DNA from: JBAYGJ01 sp041666685
GTDB lineage: Bacteria > Patescibacteriota > Patescibacteriia > UBA10025 > JAHIVO01
Direction of reading: 5' to 3'
Assembly (NCBI GenBank): GCA_041666685.1
Contig: JBAYGJ010000003.1
Coordinates: 1 to 42,345, forward strand
DNA: 42,345 nucleotides
A program made the position numbers and the translations under genes. Below are positions 1 through 9,333 of this stretch, piece after piece; position 1 is the first letter of the stretch; each line of letters opens with the position of its first letter. The notes under the pieces were generated by a model, which did not search any database, had not been told where the DNA came from, and worked only from the letters and a program-made list of their open reading frames with translations.

Positions 1-2
1 GC

Positions 3-3000
3 GACCTGCTCGTGGGTGATGGCGCACACACGGTCACGGTCAGCGGCACCTCCAATAATCCTACCTTCACCACCGGAGGAAACCTGTCCTGCACCGCCGG
101 CGCTACCAACACCATCAATTCCGGTACCGGGGTCTGGACGGTTAATGGCAACATCGACCTGACCGCCTGCACGTACACGGCCACGACGGGCAATACGATG
201 CGGATGGGCGGCTCCAACGCAACTATTACCGCCGGCGGCACCGCGTTCTACAATTTCGGCGCCAATGGCACGACCAACACCGTGACCGGCACTGACTTCA
301 GCATTTCCAACCAGCTGAATGTCTACGGCTCACGGACACTCAGTATTTCCTCTGGACGCACCGTGACCATGGGTATCGCCTCGGTAGAAATCGTCGGCGG
401 CACCACCTCTACGGTATCCGGGGCCGGCACCCTGACGTTCCTGCCTGGTGCTGGCGGTCCAGGCACCACACTGACCACGCTCAGCTCGATTGTCCGCTTT
501 GATGCAACCACGGGCGATATCGCTTCGACCACCATCGACGTACGGACATACGGCGGGCTGGTGGAAATATTTACCTCCAGCAGTACTAATGCCCGCACGG
601 CCACCCTGGCCAGTGGAACGTATACAATTTCCGGAGCGTTTAATGTCTTGGCCAACGGCACACAGGACATGACGGTAGTCGGTACCACCGGCAATCCGGC
701 CATGGCCATTACCGGCGTACTCGACTACACCGGCACTGGCGGCGGCACGGAAGTCATCCAATCAGGTACCGGTACCTGGACAGTAGCCGGCGACATCAAC
801 TTCACCAGCGGCACCTACACCGCCACATCAGGCAACACCATCACCATGACCGGCACCAGTAAGACTTTCACGAGTGGCGGGAACACCATCCATCATTTCA
901 CCACGTCCGGCACGGCCACGGTTACGTTCGCCACGAATGCCGTCATCGCCAATGGCGACATCACTGTCGGCTCCGGGACCACGCTGTCGGGAGCCCAGAA
1001 CGTCACGGTCAATGACGGCGACCTGACCGGTGACGGGACGGTAAATTTCAGCGGCGGCACCACGACCATCCTTGGCACCGGCACGCTGGGCGGGAGCAAT
1101 ACTCCGGACTGGACCATGAACGGCATCACTCTGACCCAGCCTGCCAGTTGCGCCACGTCCTGCAATAACGCCGCCTGTATTCAGACCACCTCGACCGGCG
1201 CCGGCGCGGGTAAAATGATCGTCACTGGTGCTATCACCGGAACATCATGCTCCTATTCCTGCGGGATTGAAGAAACCTGCTACAACTACCACGGCCTCAA
1301 TGCCGGTACGAAAACATGGGACCTCACCTACAACGGCCTGCCAATCAACAACCTAAGCTTCAGCCGCGGCACATCAACGTTCCGATACATCGGCGCGCAG
1401 AATATGACCGTCGCCCCGCTGAACTATTACAAATTACTTCTCCAACCAGCGAGCGGCACGCCGACGTACACCCTGAGCGGACAAATGATCGTCGGCAATG
1501 ACCTGACTATTGCTTCAACCTTAAATCTGACGGAAGGCACTAATCCTGTCATTGTCGGCGGACTTGGCGGGACATGTACCGTCGATGTCGGCGGACAAAC
1601 GCTCTACGACCTGCAAACATCTGCCGGTGGTGTGGATACCATCAGCCTGACTTCTGACCTGACGCTCAGCCGATATTTAATCGTCGGCCAATATGACGCA
1701 GACACGCTGAATATCACCGCCGGCAAGACAGTGACTGTCGAGAGCGCTGGCGCGAACGGCTCGCGTGGCATATTCGGTGATGGTACGATCAACGGTGGGA
1801 CGGTCAAATACCGTGATCCTGACGAACTATTCGCTGACCTGACTATCAATTCTGACTTTGTGTACGACTCGGTCAGCGCGAACCAGGACATCGGCGACCG
1901 GTCATTCGGCGGTAATTTGACATTTGAGAACACTGGCACGTCAGCCCGCGTGGACACCATGGCCACCGGCACCCACGCCGTCGCCGGTAACATGACTGTC
2001 CAGTCCACCGGCTCCGGCGGCCTCACCGTAACCGGCGCGTCCAATAACCCGACGGTTAACATCACCGGCGACCTGTCGTTCGGCGCCGCCAACAGTAAAG
2101 GTATTGCTACCGGCTCCGGCACCTGGACAGTTTCAGGAGGCGTAAACCTGACAAACGGGACGTTCACCGCCTCAACGAACAATACTCTCGTGATGGACGG
2201 CGCCTCAAAAACACTGACCTATACGACCGGCCAGGCTCTGGAATACTTTACGTCAAATGGCTCGATCACCATAGGCACCGGTAACCTGACCATCTCAAAA
2301 AACCTGGTCATCAATTCTACCAAGAGCCTGACCTCAACATCGGGCACATTGTCAGTAGCCGGCAATTTCGCGAATGCCGGGACGTTCAATGCCAATAGCG
2401 GAACTGTTGCTTTGACCTCTACGGGCGCAGCCACCCTGTCCGGCAACACTACCTTCAGCACCCTGGAGGCAAAATCGATCGGTGGGGCAAAAACTATTTC
2501 CTTTACGGCCGGCTCGACCACTACCGCAAGCACCTTTGACATTGCTGGTGACGGAACCTACCCAATCACTCTCCAATCAACGAGTACAACCGACTGGCAT
2601 ATCAACGCTACTACCCCGACTGTCGACTATACCTCCGTTTCGCATTCATATAATGACGCCACCGACGCGATTTGCGCCAACCACTCCACCGGCGACGGCA
2701 CGACTACAAACTGGTCATTCTCCAGCGGGACCTCCTGCGGCCAGCGCCTGTATGGGACCATTTACACGAATGAAGGGACTTCAGCATATAACTGCTCTGC
2801 CAATAACCTGACGGTGAAACTGGTGGTGAACGGCACGCCTACCCAGACAGCGATTTGCACAAGTGCGGGCGGCACTTTCAATACATACGCGGGCGGCACT
2901 TCCGGCCAGCCCATCATTGCGTACATCGACGGCGAGACGCCAAAAGCCGTCACCGTCTCCCGGTACGGGGCAGATGCCACCATTAATGGATTCAATTTAT

Positions 3001-6000
3001 ATCAAAACGAGGTTATCGTCCGGCATGAGGACGCTGGGCCCGTCACCAATGCCAACCTCGGAACTTATGATGCTGATAATGACAATGACATCCCATACTC
3101 ATCCAACACAAACAACCTGACCGTGAACGCCAACACGAAACTGTATGTCTGGGCCAATAAAACCTTTACCCCGGGCGGGACCGTCACCACAACAGCTTCG
3201 GCATCATCTGTGGGCCTGGGCGGTGACATATATATCGGAGCTGGGGGCACGTTATCTATGGGCTCAAATGCCCTGTCAGTCGGCGGCGACTACTATAATG
3301 ACGGCACGTACAGCCATTCCGGCACACAGACGACCACGTTCACGGCGACAGGGACAGGCTTCACCATTCATTCGAACAGCAGCCCATTCCACAACCTGAC
3401 GTTCAACGGTTCGGGCGGCGATTGGACAGAGACAGACGCCTTGGCCATAGACAATGATTTGGCTATGACCAATGGCTCTTTGCTCGGATCACAGAATATC
3501 AGTGTCGGCGGATCGGCCACTGGCGCCAGTGCTATCACCCTGTCGGGAGGCACCTTTACGCACGCACCTACTACTGCCGCGAATTTCGGTACCACCTCTG
3601 GCAGCACCAACTGGACATTCAGTACGCTGACATTCAGCAATGCCGCGGCATCGACGCCGACGACCACACTCTCCTCCGGTGGAACCGGACAAATCCATAC
3701 CACTAGTAACCTGAACCTGACCAATGGCGGCACATCACTGATCGTCGACGCCACGACAAATGACCGCATCCTGAACGTGGATGGCACGGTGACTATTGGC
3801 ACTGGCACTACGCTTCAGGCTTCGAACAGCGCGGCTTTCTATGTCGGCAATACATGGACAAACTCCGGCACCTTCACTGCCAACGCCGGCTCGGTAACCT
3901 TTGATGCCGGCAGTACCGGCAAGTCTATTACTGACGGGGGTTCGGACTGGGGCAGCGTAACATTCAATAACGCCAGCGGCGGGTGGAGTTTTGCCGACGC
4001 GACAATATTGGCCGGGGATATCACCATGACCGCCGGAACGCTCTCAGGGACAAATAATATTACGATCAACGGCGGCGACTTTAGCGGTGCGGGCACCGTT
4101 ACATTAACCGGCGGCGACACCACACTCAATGGCGACGGCACGTTCTCCGGCAGCAGCAACCAGTGGGAATTCTACGACCTTTCTTTCGGCCTGACCGGGA
4201 CATGTGTCGATCAAAACCATCGTACAACGAATGCCACAGGCACCGGTACGATAAAGATAACCAATACGATCACCATGGAATCGTGCAGTTGTGGAGAAGA
4301 TTGTGATAGCATCCACTATCTCAATGCCGCTAATGGGGGTATATCGAAGGTGTGGGAGCTTACCCTTGCCGGCACGCCAATCACTGGTTCGCTCCATCTG
4401 CAAAACATGGAAACTGAAGACTCAACCTTTAAATTTTCCGGCCAGGGCGCTACTACATTTAACGGAACGTTTCACAATCTGGAGTTGGCCACGACTTCAG
4501 GTACGTCACAGGACTACAGCTATTCCGGAGCAAGTATATACGGAAATTTATATATTAACGGCAACACCCACATCGTCACTGGCACCGCCGCCCTACATAT
4601 GCTAGGCACCGGCACCATCGATGCCAATGACGAAACCTTTTACGATTTCTATGTAGATGGCGCTGATAATACAGCCACTGTCCAGAATACGGGCTTTACC
4701 GTATCTCATGGTTTCCAGGTCACCAGTGGGGAGACCTTATCCATCAGTAGTGGACAAACAGTCAGCCATACGGGGGTTGGATACATCCTCAATGGTACCG
4801 TGTCGGGTGCCGGCACGATGCGGTTTACCAATACCTCGAGCGGCCCCGGCACGGGGGGCACGCTCAGCACCATTGTCCGTTATGACGCTAGCGCCGGAAA
4901 TATTTTATCATCAACATTCGATGCCCGGACCAGCGCTAACAATTACGGAGGCGATGTGGAATTGTACTCGGATTCTGCCAGCGCCCGCACCGTCACCATG
5001 GCCGGTGCAACGGACATCGCCGGGGCACTCAAGATCATCACCGGTGCCAGCCAAAGTTCCTCACTGACACTGGACAACAGCTCGACAAACCCGGCGGTAG
5101 CAGTCACCGGCAACCTCTCCTTCACCAAGGGCGGCAGTGGCACTCCGGCCATCACCTCTGGATCAGGGGCCTGGACCGTGAGCGGTAACGTTAATTTCAC
5201 CGACGGTACTTACACGGCCACGACTGGCAACACCCTCCAGATGAATGGCGCGGCCAAAGCCATTACGTCCACCGGACAAACGCTACAGAATTTTGCCGTG
5301 ACAGGCGGCAGCGTATCATCCGCTGACGCCATGGACGTAAACGGTACCTGGTCACTGAACAGCGGCAGCTTTACACAATCCGCCACGACAAATATGAATA
5401 TCGCCGGCAACTTTACACTGGAGAACGGCACAACCTTCACCAATTCTGCCACCAGCGGCGTAGTAATTTTTGACGGGGACCTGACATTTAACGACAAGAA
5501 TGCCGTCAAACAGAACATGGGTGACGTGGAGATCGGCACCTCACCAGATACGACCGACCTGGCCAGCGACATGGCCGCCAACAAGCTGACAGTCCGGTCC
5601 ACGGACGTCTTCAATACCAACGGGTACGACCTGGACATCGGCAACAAAGGCGTGGACATCTCCGGCACGTTCGATGCCACGGACGACGTGGAAACTGACA
5701 CAACGGTTATCAATACAGGCGGGGATTTCATCATCAATGCCGGCTCGACCTTCACGCAGAGCGATTCTAAGTTGATTTTTGACGACACGTCCGGTACGGA
5801 CAATCTGATCACCGACGGCACATACTCATTGTACGATCTGGAAATTAATGACGGGGGTAACGCCCTGACTGTCGAAGTGGAGGATCCGCTTGATGTCGAC
5901 AATAATTTGACCATAACCGGGGGCACTCTGGACACGGTCTCTAGCGAAAATAACGCTATCACCATTGGCGGCAACTGGACAAACAGCGATATATTTACCG

Positions 6001-8012
6001 TCCGAACAGCACCGGTAACGTTTGACGGCACCACAACCGGCCATACCATCAACCCCGGTTCGTCATCATTCTATAACCTCACGTTCAACGGATCCGGCGG
6101 CGCCTGGTCACCGTTGACCAATACCGTCACGGTCACCAATGATCTCATCATGACAGCCGGCACGTTTGATACGTCAAACGGCACGGCCAACGTGACGGTC
6201 AACGGCAACGTACAGTGCCTGACCACCTGCGGCACAATCAACATGACCAGCACCAATACGTTTACGCAGTCCATCGCGGCTGACAAAAATTTTGGTACGA
6301 ATGTGGCTGTGGCGACTAACTGGACATTTAATAATTTGACGTTGACCGGCACATCAGGCGCGAGAACCATTACCGTCAACGGCACTGGTACAGGCCAAAT
6401 TATTGTTGGCAATAATTTATCATTAACAAACTCCGGTACTAGCTTGGCAGTGGACAACAATACAAACGATCGTATTCTTGATATCGGCAATGACGTTTCG
6501 ATCGCTGCCAATACGACCCTCTCCGCATCCAGCAGCGCCTCATTCACAGTCGGAGGCGCGTGGACAAATTCCGGCACCTTTACTCACAATAGCGGTACGG
6601 TCACATTCGACGCAGCATCCGGGACTAAAACAATCAGCCCGGGCACATCATCTTTTGGCACCGTCACATTCAATAACGCTGGCGGTACCTGGAGATCTGC
6701 CACAAATACGCTGACATTAGCCAATAATTTGAACGTGACAGCCGGTACAATGGACAACGAAACCAATGACCGGATACTTGATGTGGGCGGCGATGTCACC
6801 ATCGGTGGGACAGGCGTACTACAGGCTTCGTCCACGGCCAACTTCACCGTGGCCGGCGGGTGGACAAACGCTGGAATACTCACCGCCAATTCCGGTACGA
6901 TAAAATTTGACGCTCCGTCAGGCACAAAGAGCATCAATTCTACAGGCGCGTCAACTGCATCGTTTAATAATCTTACGTTCGACGATAATGCGGGTTCTGC
7001 CGTATTTCAACTGGACTCCGCGCTAGATGTAAATGGCAACGTACTCATCACTGGCGGCATATTGGATACCAAGAGTGGATCGAACTGGGGGATTACGATC
7101 GGCGGCAACTGGACGAACAATGACACCTTCACAGCCAATTCCGCCCTAGTCACAGCAGACGGAACGAGCCAGCAGACATTCAGCGGCACACTGACCGGCA
7201 GTACGGGTAAATTCTTTAGCCTGACCATCACCAACGCGTCCGGCTCAGATCCTGATGCCTCGCCGTCAGTCATCTTCTCCGGTAATCTGGAAACTGCAGG
7301 GACATTTGCGGCCACAACTGCAAATACCAAGTTGAGATTCAACGCTGCCGGGACCTATACCCTGCAGAATATTAGTTTCAACGGCCAAGCCCAACACACC
7401 CGGGTCTATCTCCGCAGTTCTGCCGGTGGAAGCGCCTGGAATCTGAATTCTGCGGGCACGCGCACCGTCAAAAATACGGACGTCAAGGATTCGTATGCCT
7501 GCGGGGTAGCGCCGGATATTGACGGTACGCACATATCCAATAAGAATAACGGCGGGAACACCTGCTGGAATTTTCAGGCTTTGACCTTCACGCTGAGTAG
7601 TAACAGCCTGAATCTGGGCACACTCACGACCGGCGGCATTGCAACCGCTTCCCATACCATCCAAACCGTCACCAGTGCGGATGATGGATACGTGACCTTC
7701 GTCTATGTGGATGGTGACCTGCGTGATGGAAGCAATACGATCAATTCGGCAACCGGCACACTGTCGGCCGGGACCGAAGGGTACGGTATAGGCACCTCAG
7801 ATTCAGGCCAAACTATAGCCCAAGATACAAATTGTGGGAGCGCGCCATATACCGTCACCGCCATGACTACCTCCCAAAAAGCGGTAGCCGGCGCCATCTC
7901 TGGCCCCGCCAGTGAAATCTCGACAGTCTGCTACCAGGCAGCCATCGCAAGCGATACGGTTGCTGGGAGCTATAGCCAGGTAGTCACCTTTGTCACGATT
8001 GGCTTGTTCTAA
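3..8012 (+). CDS. Giant repetitive beta-rich surface protein, 5' partial
   Basis: The frame is open to the left edge, so the start lies outside the window; a GTG at 12 is probably internal. The visible 2,670 residues are almost entirely Thr/Ser/Gly/Asn-rich short beta repeats with recurring phrases such as GTFTANSGTVTFD, typical of a long beta-helical or beta-stacked adhesin. Two cysteine-rich cassettes (about nt 1138-1340 and 4190-4395) and a longer module (about 244-900 and 4638-5330) occur twice. A more globular Cys-containing stretch near nt 2600-3100 interrupts the repeats. The last 143 residues form a separate module also found at the end of the next gene. No C-terminal membrane helix or LPXTG motif is present, so retention must rely on that module or on partners. 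Secreted surface protein is likely; ligand unknown. Confidence 0.85.
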   Translation, partial: DLLVGDGAHTVTVSGTSNNPTFTTGGNLSCTAGATNTINSGTGVWTVNGNIDLTACTYTATTGNTMRMGGSNATITAGGTAFYNFGANGTTNTVTGTDFSISNQLNVYGSRTLSISSGRTVTMGIASVEIVGGTTSTVSGAGTLTFLPGAGGPGTTLTTLSSIVRFDATTGDIASTTIDVRTYGGLVEIFTSSSTNARTATLASGTYTISGAFNVLANGTQDMTVVGTTGNPAMAITGVLDYTGTGGGTEVIQSGTGTWTVAGDINFTSGTYTATSGNTITMTGTSKTFTSGGNTIHHFTTSGTATVTFATNAVIANGDITVGSGTTLSGAQNVTVNDGDLTGDGTVNFSGGTTTILGTGTLGGSNTPDWTMNGITLTQPASCATSCNNAACIQTTSTGAGAGKMIVTGAITGTSCSYSCGIEETCYNYHGLNAGTKTWDLTYNGLPINNLSFSRGTSTFRYIGAQNMTVAPLNYYKLLLQPASGTPTYTLSGQMIVGNDLTIASTLNLTEGTNPVIVGGLGGTCTVDVGGQTLYDLQTSAGGVDTISLTSDLTLSRYLIVGQYDADTLNITAGKTVTVESAGANGSRGIFGDGTINGGTVKYRDPDELFADLTINSDFVYDSVSANQDIGDRSFGGNLTFENTGTSARVDTMATGTHAVAGNMTVQSTGSGGLTVTGASNNPTVNITGDLSFGAANSKGIATGSGTWTVSGGVNLTNGTFTASTNNTLVMDGASKTLTYTTGQALEYFTSNGSITIGTGNLTISKNLVINSTKSLTSTSGTLSVAGNFANAGTFNANSGTVALTSTGAATLSGNTTFSTLEAKSIGGAKTISFTAGSTTTASTFDIAGDGTYPITLQSTSTTDWHINATTPTVDYTSVSHSYNDATDAICANHSTGDGTTTNWSFSSGTSCGQRLYGTIYTNEGTSAYNCSANNLTVKLVVNGTPTQTAICTSAGGTFNTYAGGTSGQPIIAYIDGETPKAVTVSRYGADATINGFNLYQNEVIVRHEDAGPVTNANLGTYDADNDNDIPYSSNTNNLTVNANTKLYVWANKTFTPGGTVTTTASASSVGLGGDIYIGAGGTLSMGSNALSVGGDYYNDGTYSHSGTQTTTFTATGTGFTIHSNSSPFHNLTFNGSGGDWTETDALAIDNDLAMTNGSLLGSQNISVGGSATGASAITLSGGTFTHAPTTAANFGTTSGSTNWTFSTLTFSNAAASTPTTTLSSGGTGQIHTTSNLNLTNGGTSLIVDATTNDRILNVDGTVTIGTGTTLQASNSAAFYVGNTWTNSGTFTANAGSVTFDAGSTGKSITDGGSDWGSVTFNNASGGWSFADATILAGDITMTAGTLSGTNNITINGGDFSGAGTVTLTGGDTTLNGDGTFSGSSNQWEFYDLSFGLTGTCVDQNHRTTNATGTGTIKITNTITMESCSCGEDCDSIHYLNAANGGISKVWELTLAGTPITGSLHLQNMETEDSTFKFSGQGATTFNGTFHNLELATTSGTSQDYSYSGASIYGNLYINGNTHIVTGTAALHMLGTGTIDANDETFYDFYVDGADNTATVQNTGFTVSHGFQVTSGETLSISSGQTVSHTGVGYILNGTVSGAGTMRFTNTSSGPGTGGTLSTIVRYDASAGNILSSTFDARTSANNYGGDVELYSDSASARTVTMAGATDIAGALKIITGASQSSSLTLDNSSTNPAVAVTGNLSFTKGGSGTPAITSGSGAWTVSGNVNFTDGTYTATTGNTLQMNGAAKAITSTGQTLQNFAVTGGSVSSADAMDVNGTWSLNSGSFTQSATTNMNIAGNFTLENGTTFTNSATSGVVIFDGDLTFNDKNAVKQNMGDVEIGTSPDTTDLASDMAANKLTVRSTDVFNTNGYDLDIGNKGVDISGTFDATDDVETDTTVINTGGDFIINAGSTFTQSDSKLIFDDTSGTDNLITDGTYSLYDLEINDGGNALTVEVEDPLDVDNNLTITGGTLDTVSSENNAITIGGNWTNSDIFTVRTAPVTFDGTTTGHTINPGSSSFYNLTFNGSGGAWSPLTNTVTVTNDLIMTAGTFDTSNGTANVTVNGNVQCLTTCGTINMTSTNTFTQSIAADKNFGTNVAVATNWTFNNLTLTGTSGARTITVNGTGTGQIIVGNNLSLTNSGTSLAVDNNTNDRILDIGNDVSIAANTTLSASSSASFTVGGAWTNSGTFTHNSGTVTFDAASGTKTISPGTSSFGTVTFNNAGGTWRSATNTLTLANNLNVTAGTMDNETNDRILDVGGDVTIGGTGVLQASSTANFTVAGGWTNAGILTANSGTIKFDAPSGTKSINSTGASTASFNNLTFDDNAGSAVFQLDSALDVNGNVLITGGILDTKSGSNWGITIGGNWTNNDTFTANSALVTADGTSQQTFSGTLTGSTGKFFSLTITNASGSDPDASPSVIFSGNLETAGTFAATTANTKLRFNAAGTYTLQNISFNGQAQHTRVYLRSSAGGSAWNLNSAGTRTVKNTDVKDSYACGVAPDIDGTHISNKNNGGNTCWNFQALTFTLSSNSLNLGTLTTGGIATASHTIQTVTSADDGYVTFVYVDGDLRDGSNTINSATGTLSAGTEGYGIGTSDSGQTIAQDTNCGSAPYTVTAMTTSQKAVAGAISGPASEISTVCYQAAIASDTVAGSYSQVVTFVTIGLF
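244..900 (+). repeat. Long repeat module, copy 1
   Basis: Protein-level module containing LSISSGRTV, VSGAGTLTF, LSSIVRFDA and GTYTATSGNT, repeated with the same order of motifs at about 4638-5330. The nucleotide sequence has diverged, so the duplication is old. Boundaries are approximate. Confidence 0.6.
4638..5330 (+). repeat. Long repeat module, copy 2
   Basis: Second copy of the module at about 244-900, with LSISSGQTV, VSGAGTMRF, LSTIVRYDA and GTYTATTGNT in the same order. Boundaries are approximate. Confidence 0.6.
7581..8009 (+). other. C-terminal surface module of the giant protein (WxL-like candidate)
   Basis: 143-residue domain starting LTFTLSSNSLNLG and ending in GLF at the stop. 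By hand alignment it matches the end of the following protein (8811-9239) at 99 of 143 residues with no gap. It holds two conserved cysteines that could form a disulfide. The beginning (beta strand, then NLGTL) and the end (AGxY...VTFV) resemble the outline of WxL domains, but no Trp-x-Leu motif is present. Confidence 0.6.
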
Positions 8013-8081
8013 TAGTCTTTTCGGTTGTATAATTAATTCTAGTAAGAAGTGCATAAATTGGGTAAATAAATACCGGTATTC

Positions 8082-8110
8082 TTGCAAAGTGACGAAAAGT
8101 ATGTTATAAT
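8082..8110 (+). promoter_or_regulatory. Sigma70-type promoter for the small surface protein
   Basis: TTGCAA at 8082-8087, a 17-base spacer and a perfect TATAAT at 8105-8110 preceded by TGT (extended -10). Transcription would start near 8117, giving a leader of about 90 bases. I see no clear terminator between the giant gene and this promoter. Confidence 0.55.
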
Positions 8111-8207
8111 GATATCAATGTACACTAAATGTCTGTATTTTTAGCGAAAAAAGTGGGTAAAACAAAGAATAATAAAAAATATAATTAATAAGCTAAAGCA
8201 AACGTAT

Positions 8208-9242
8208 ATGAAGCTTGCCAAAAAGATCACTGTGGCCATCTATGCGGCGCTTTTTGTATTTTCCATGGTATTGCCATGGACTGCCGCCCAAGCCGCCACA
8301 TTAACAACTCCTCGCGACTATCTCAGCCGTGTTGCGGAAAACCTAACCACAGGTGAAGTGCATCAGGCATTCTTTACTACGGCCACTGCCGTGTCAGGTG
8401 GAGCAGGGGCAAACTCCGTGATTTTAATTTTCCCTGATGCCGATGACGGCAAATGGTGTGCCACGGCCGGCACAGACCTCGTCGCAACTGGCATCGCGAA
8501 TCCAACGGGCGGCACCGAAAGTGCAACAACACTGCCCGGCAGCTTAACCGCAAAATGCGTCAAGGGAACCGGGGCATCAAGCTTTGATACCATCACTGTC
8601 GAAGCAGTCAATGACCTCTCCACCACAACCAAATACGGGGTCCAGATTTCAGATGGTTCAACTGGTAAATTAGGCACTCCAGCCAACACCACCACCGGCC
8701 TAATTACGATTACTACCAACAACGGTTCGACTGACGTGGATACTGCCCAGACGGCCATCGACATCATTGCCAATGACCAGGTATCCGTTTCTGCCACGGT
8801 CCCACCAAGCATCACCTTCACACTGAGCGCAAACAGCATCAACCTTGGCACACTTTCTACTGGAGCAGTCGCCAACTCAACCCATACCGCCCGGACCGTC
8901 ACCAACGCAGCAAATGGCTACGTGACCTACGTCTATTCAGACGGCAACCTCCGCAACGGCAGCAACACGATTGCCGCCACAACCGGGACACTCTCAGCCG
9001 GTACGGCCGGTTATGGTATCGCCACGACAGATACGGGCCAAACTATCAGTAATGACGCTGCTTGCGGTAGCGCACCATATACCGTTACCTCATTAACAAC
9101 TTCTCAGCAATCTATCGCCGGGGCGGCTTCGGGTCCTGTCGATGAGACTTCAACAATTTGTTATGCCGCCGCCATTGCCTCTGATACAGTCGCTGGCGCC
9201 TACGGCCAAACTGTCACCTTTGTGACCGTCGGTCTATTCTAA
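8208..9242 (+). CDS. Small secreted surface protein sharing the giant protein's C-terminal module
   Basis: 344 residues. The signal peptide (about 1-29) has a Lys-rich start and a hydrophobic core ending in TAAQA. Residues about 31-195 form a beta-rich domain of the kind seen in Parcubacteria surface proteins, with SVILIFPDADDG and two cysteines (KWC and AKC) that may pair. Residues 202-344 are the 143-residue module shared with the giant protein. There is no membrane anchor. The gene has its own promoter and lies directly before two membrane-anchored DUF916-like genes, so it may be the small partner of a WxL-like surface complex (inference). No Shine-Dalgarno precedes the ATG; the start is chosen because it opens the signal peptide. 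Confidence 0.85.
   Translation: MKLAKKITVAIYAALFVFSMVLPWTAAQAATLTTPRDYLSRVAENLTTGEVHQAFFTTATAVSGGAGANSVILIFPDADDGKWCATAGTDLVATGIANPTGGTESATTLPGSLTAKCVKGTGASSFDTITVEAVNDLSTTTKYGVQISDGSTGKLGTPANTTTGLITITTNNGSTDVDTAQTAIDIIANDQVSVSATVPPSITFTLSANSINLGTLSTGAVANSTHTARTVTNAANGYVTYVYSDGNLRNGSNTIAATTGTLSAGTAGYGIATTDTGQTISNDAACGSAPYTVTSLTTSQQSIAGAASGPVDETSTICYAAAIASDTVAGAYGQTVTFVTVGLF
8811..9239 (+). other. C-terminal surface module of the small protein
   Basis: Second copy of the 143-residue module, starting ITFTLSANSINLG and ending in GLF. It has exactly the same length as the copy at 7581-8009 and keeps both cysteines. Confidence 0.6.
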
Positions 9243-9277
9243 TAAAACATTTTCATTCCTCCGCCATAGCACCTCTA

Positions 9278-9300
9278 GGGAGGGGTTCTGGAGGGGAGGG
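9278..9300 (+). promoter_or_regulatory. Predicted G-quadruplex in the intergenic leader
   Basis: Four runs of three or four G on the coding strand, separated by loops of 1, 7 and 1 bases (GGG-A-GGGG-TTCTGGA-GGGG-A-GGG). This meets the usual G3+N1-7 quadruplex rule. It lies 33 bases before the next start codon and would be present in an mRNA read through from 8208. Confidence 0.5.
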
Positions 9301-9333
9301 ACAGGATCATTTATTAAATAATTTAGTCATCCT

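Noticed and set aside
5210..6052. 280-residue minus-strand ORF inside the giant gene (and many similar ones)
   Set aside because: It is the mirror of Thr/Ser/Gly-rich codons in the real gene; the translation is low-complexity Val/Pro/Ser with no start context or domain.
3..8012. Possible CRISPR or DNA tandem-repeat array
   Set aside because: Repeats are degenerate at DNA level, in frame and coding; no uniform spacers.
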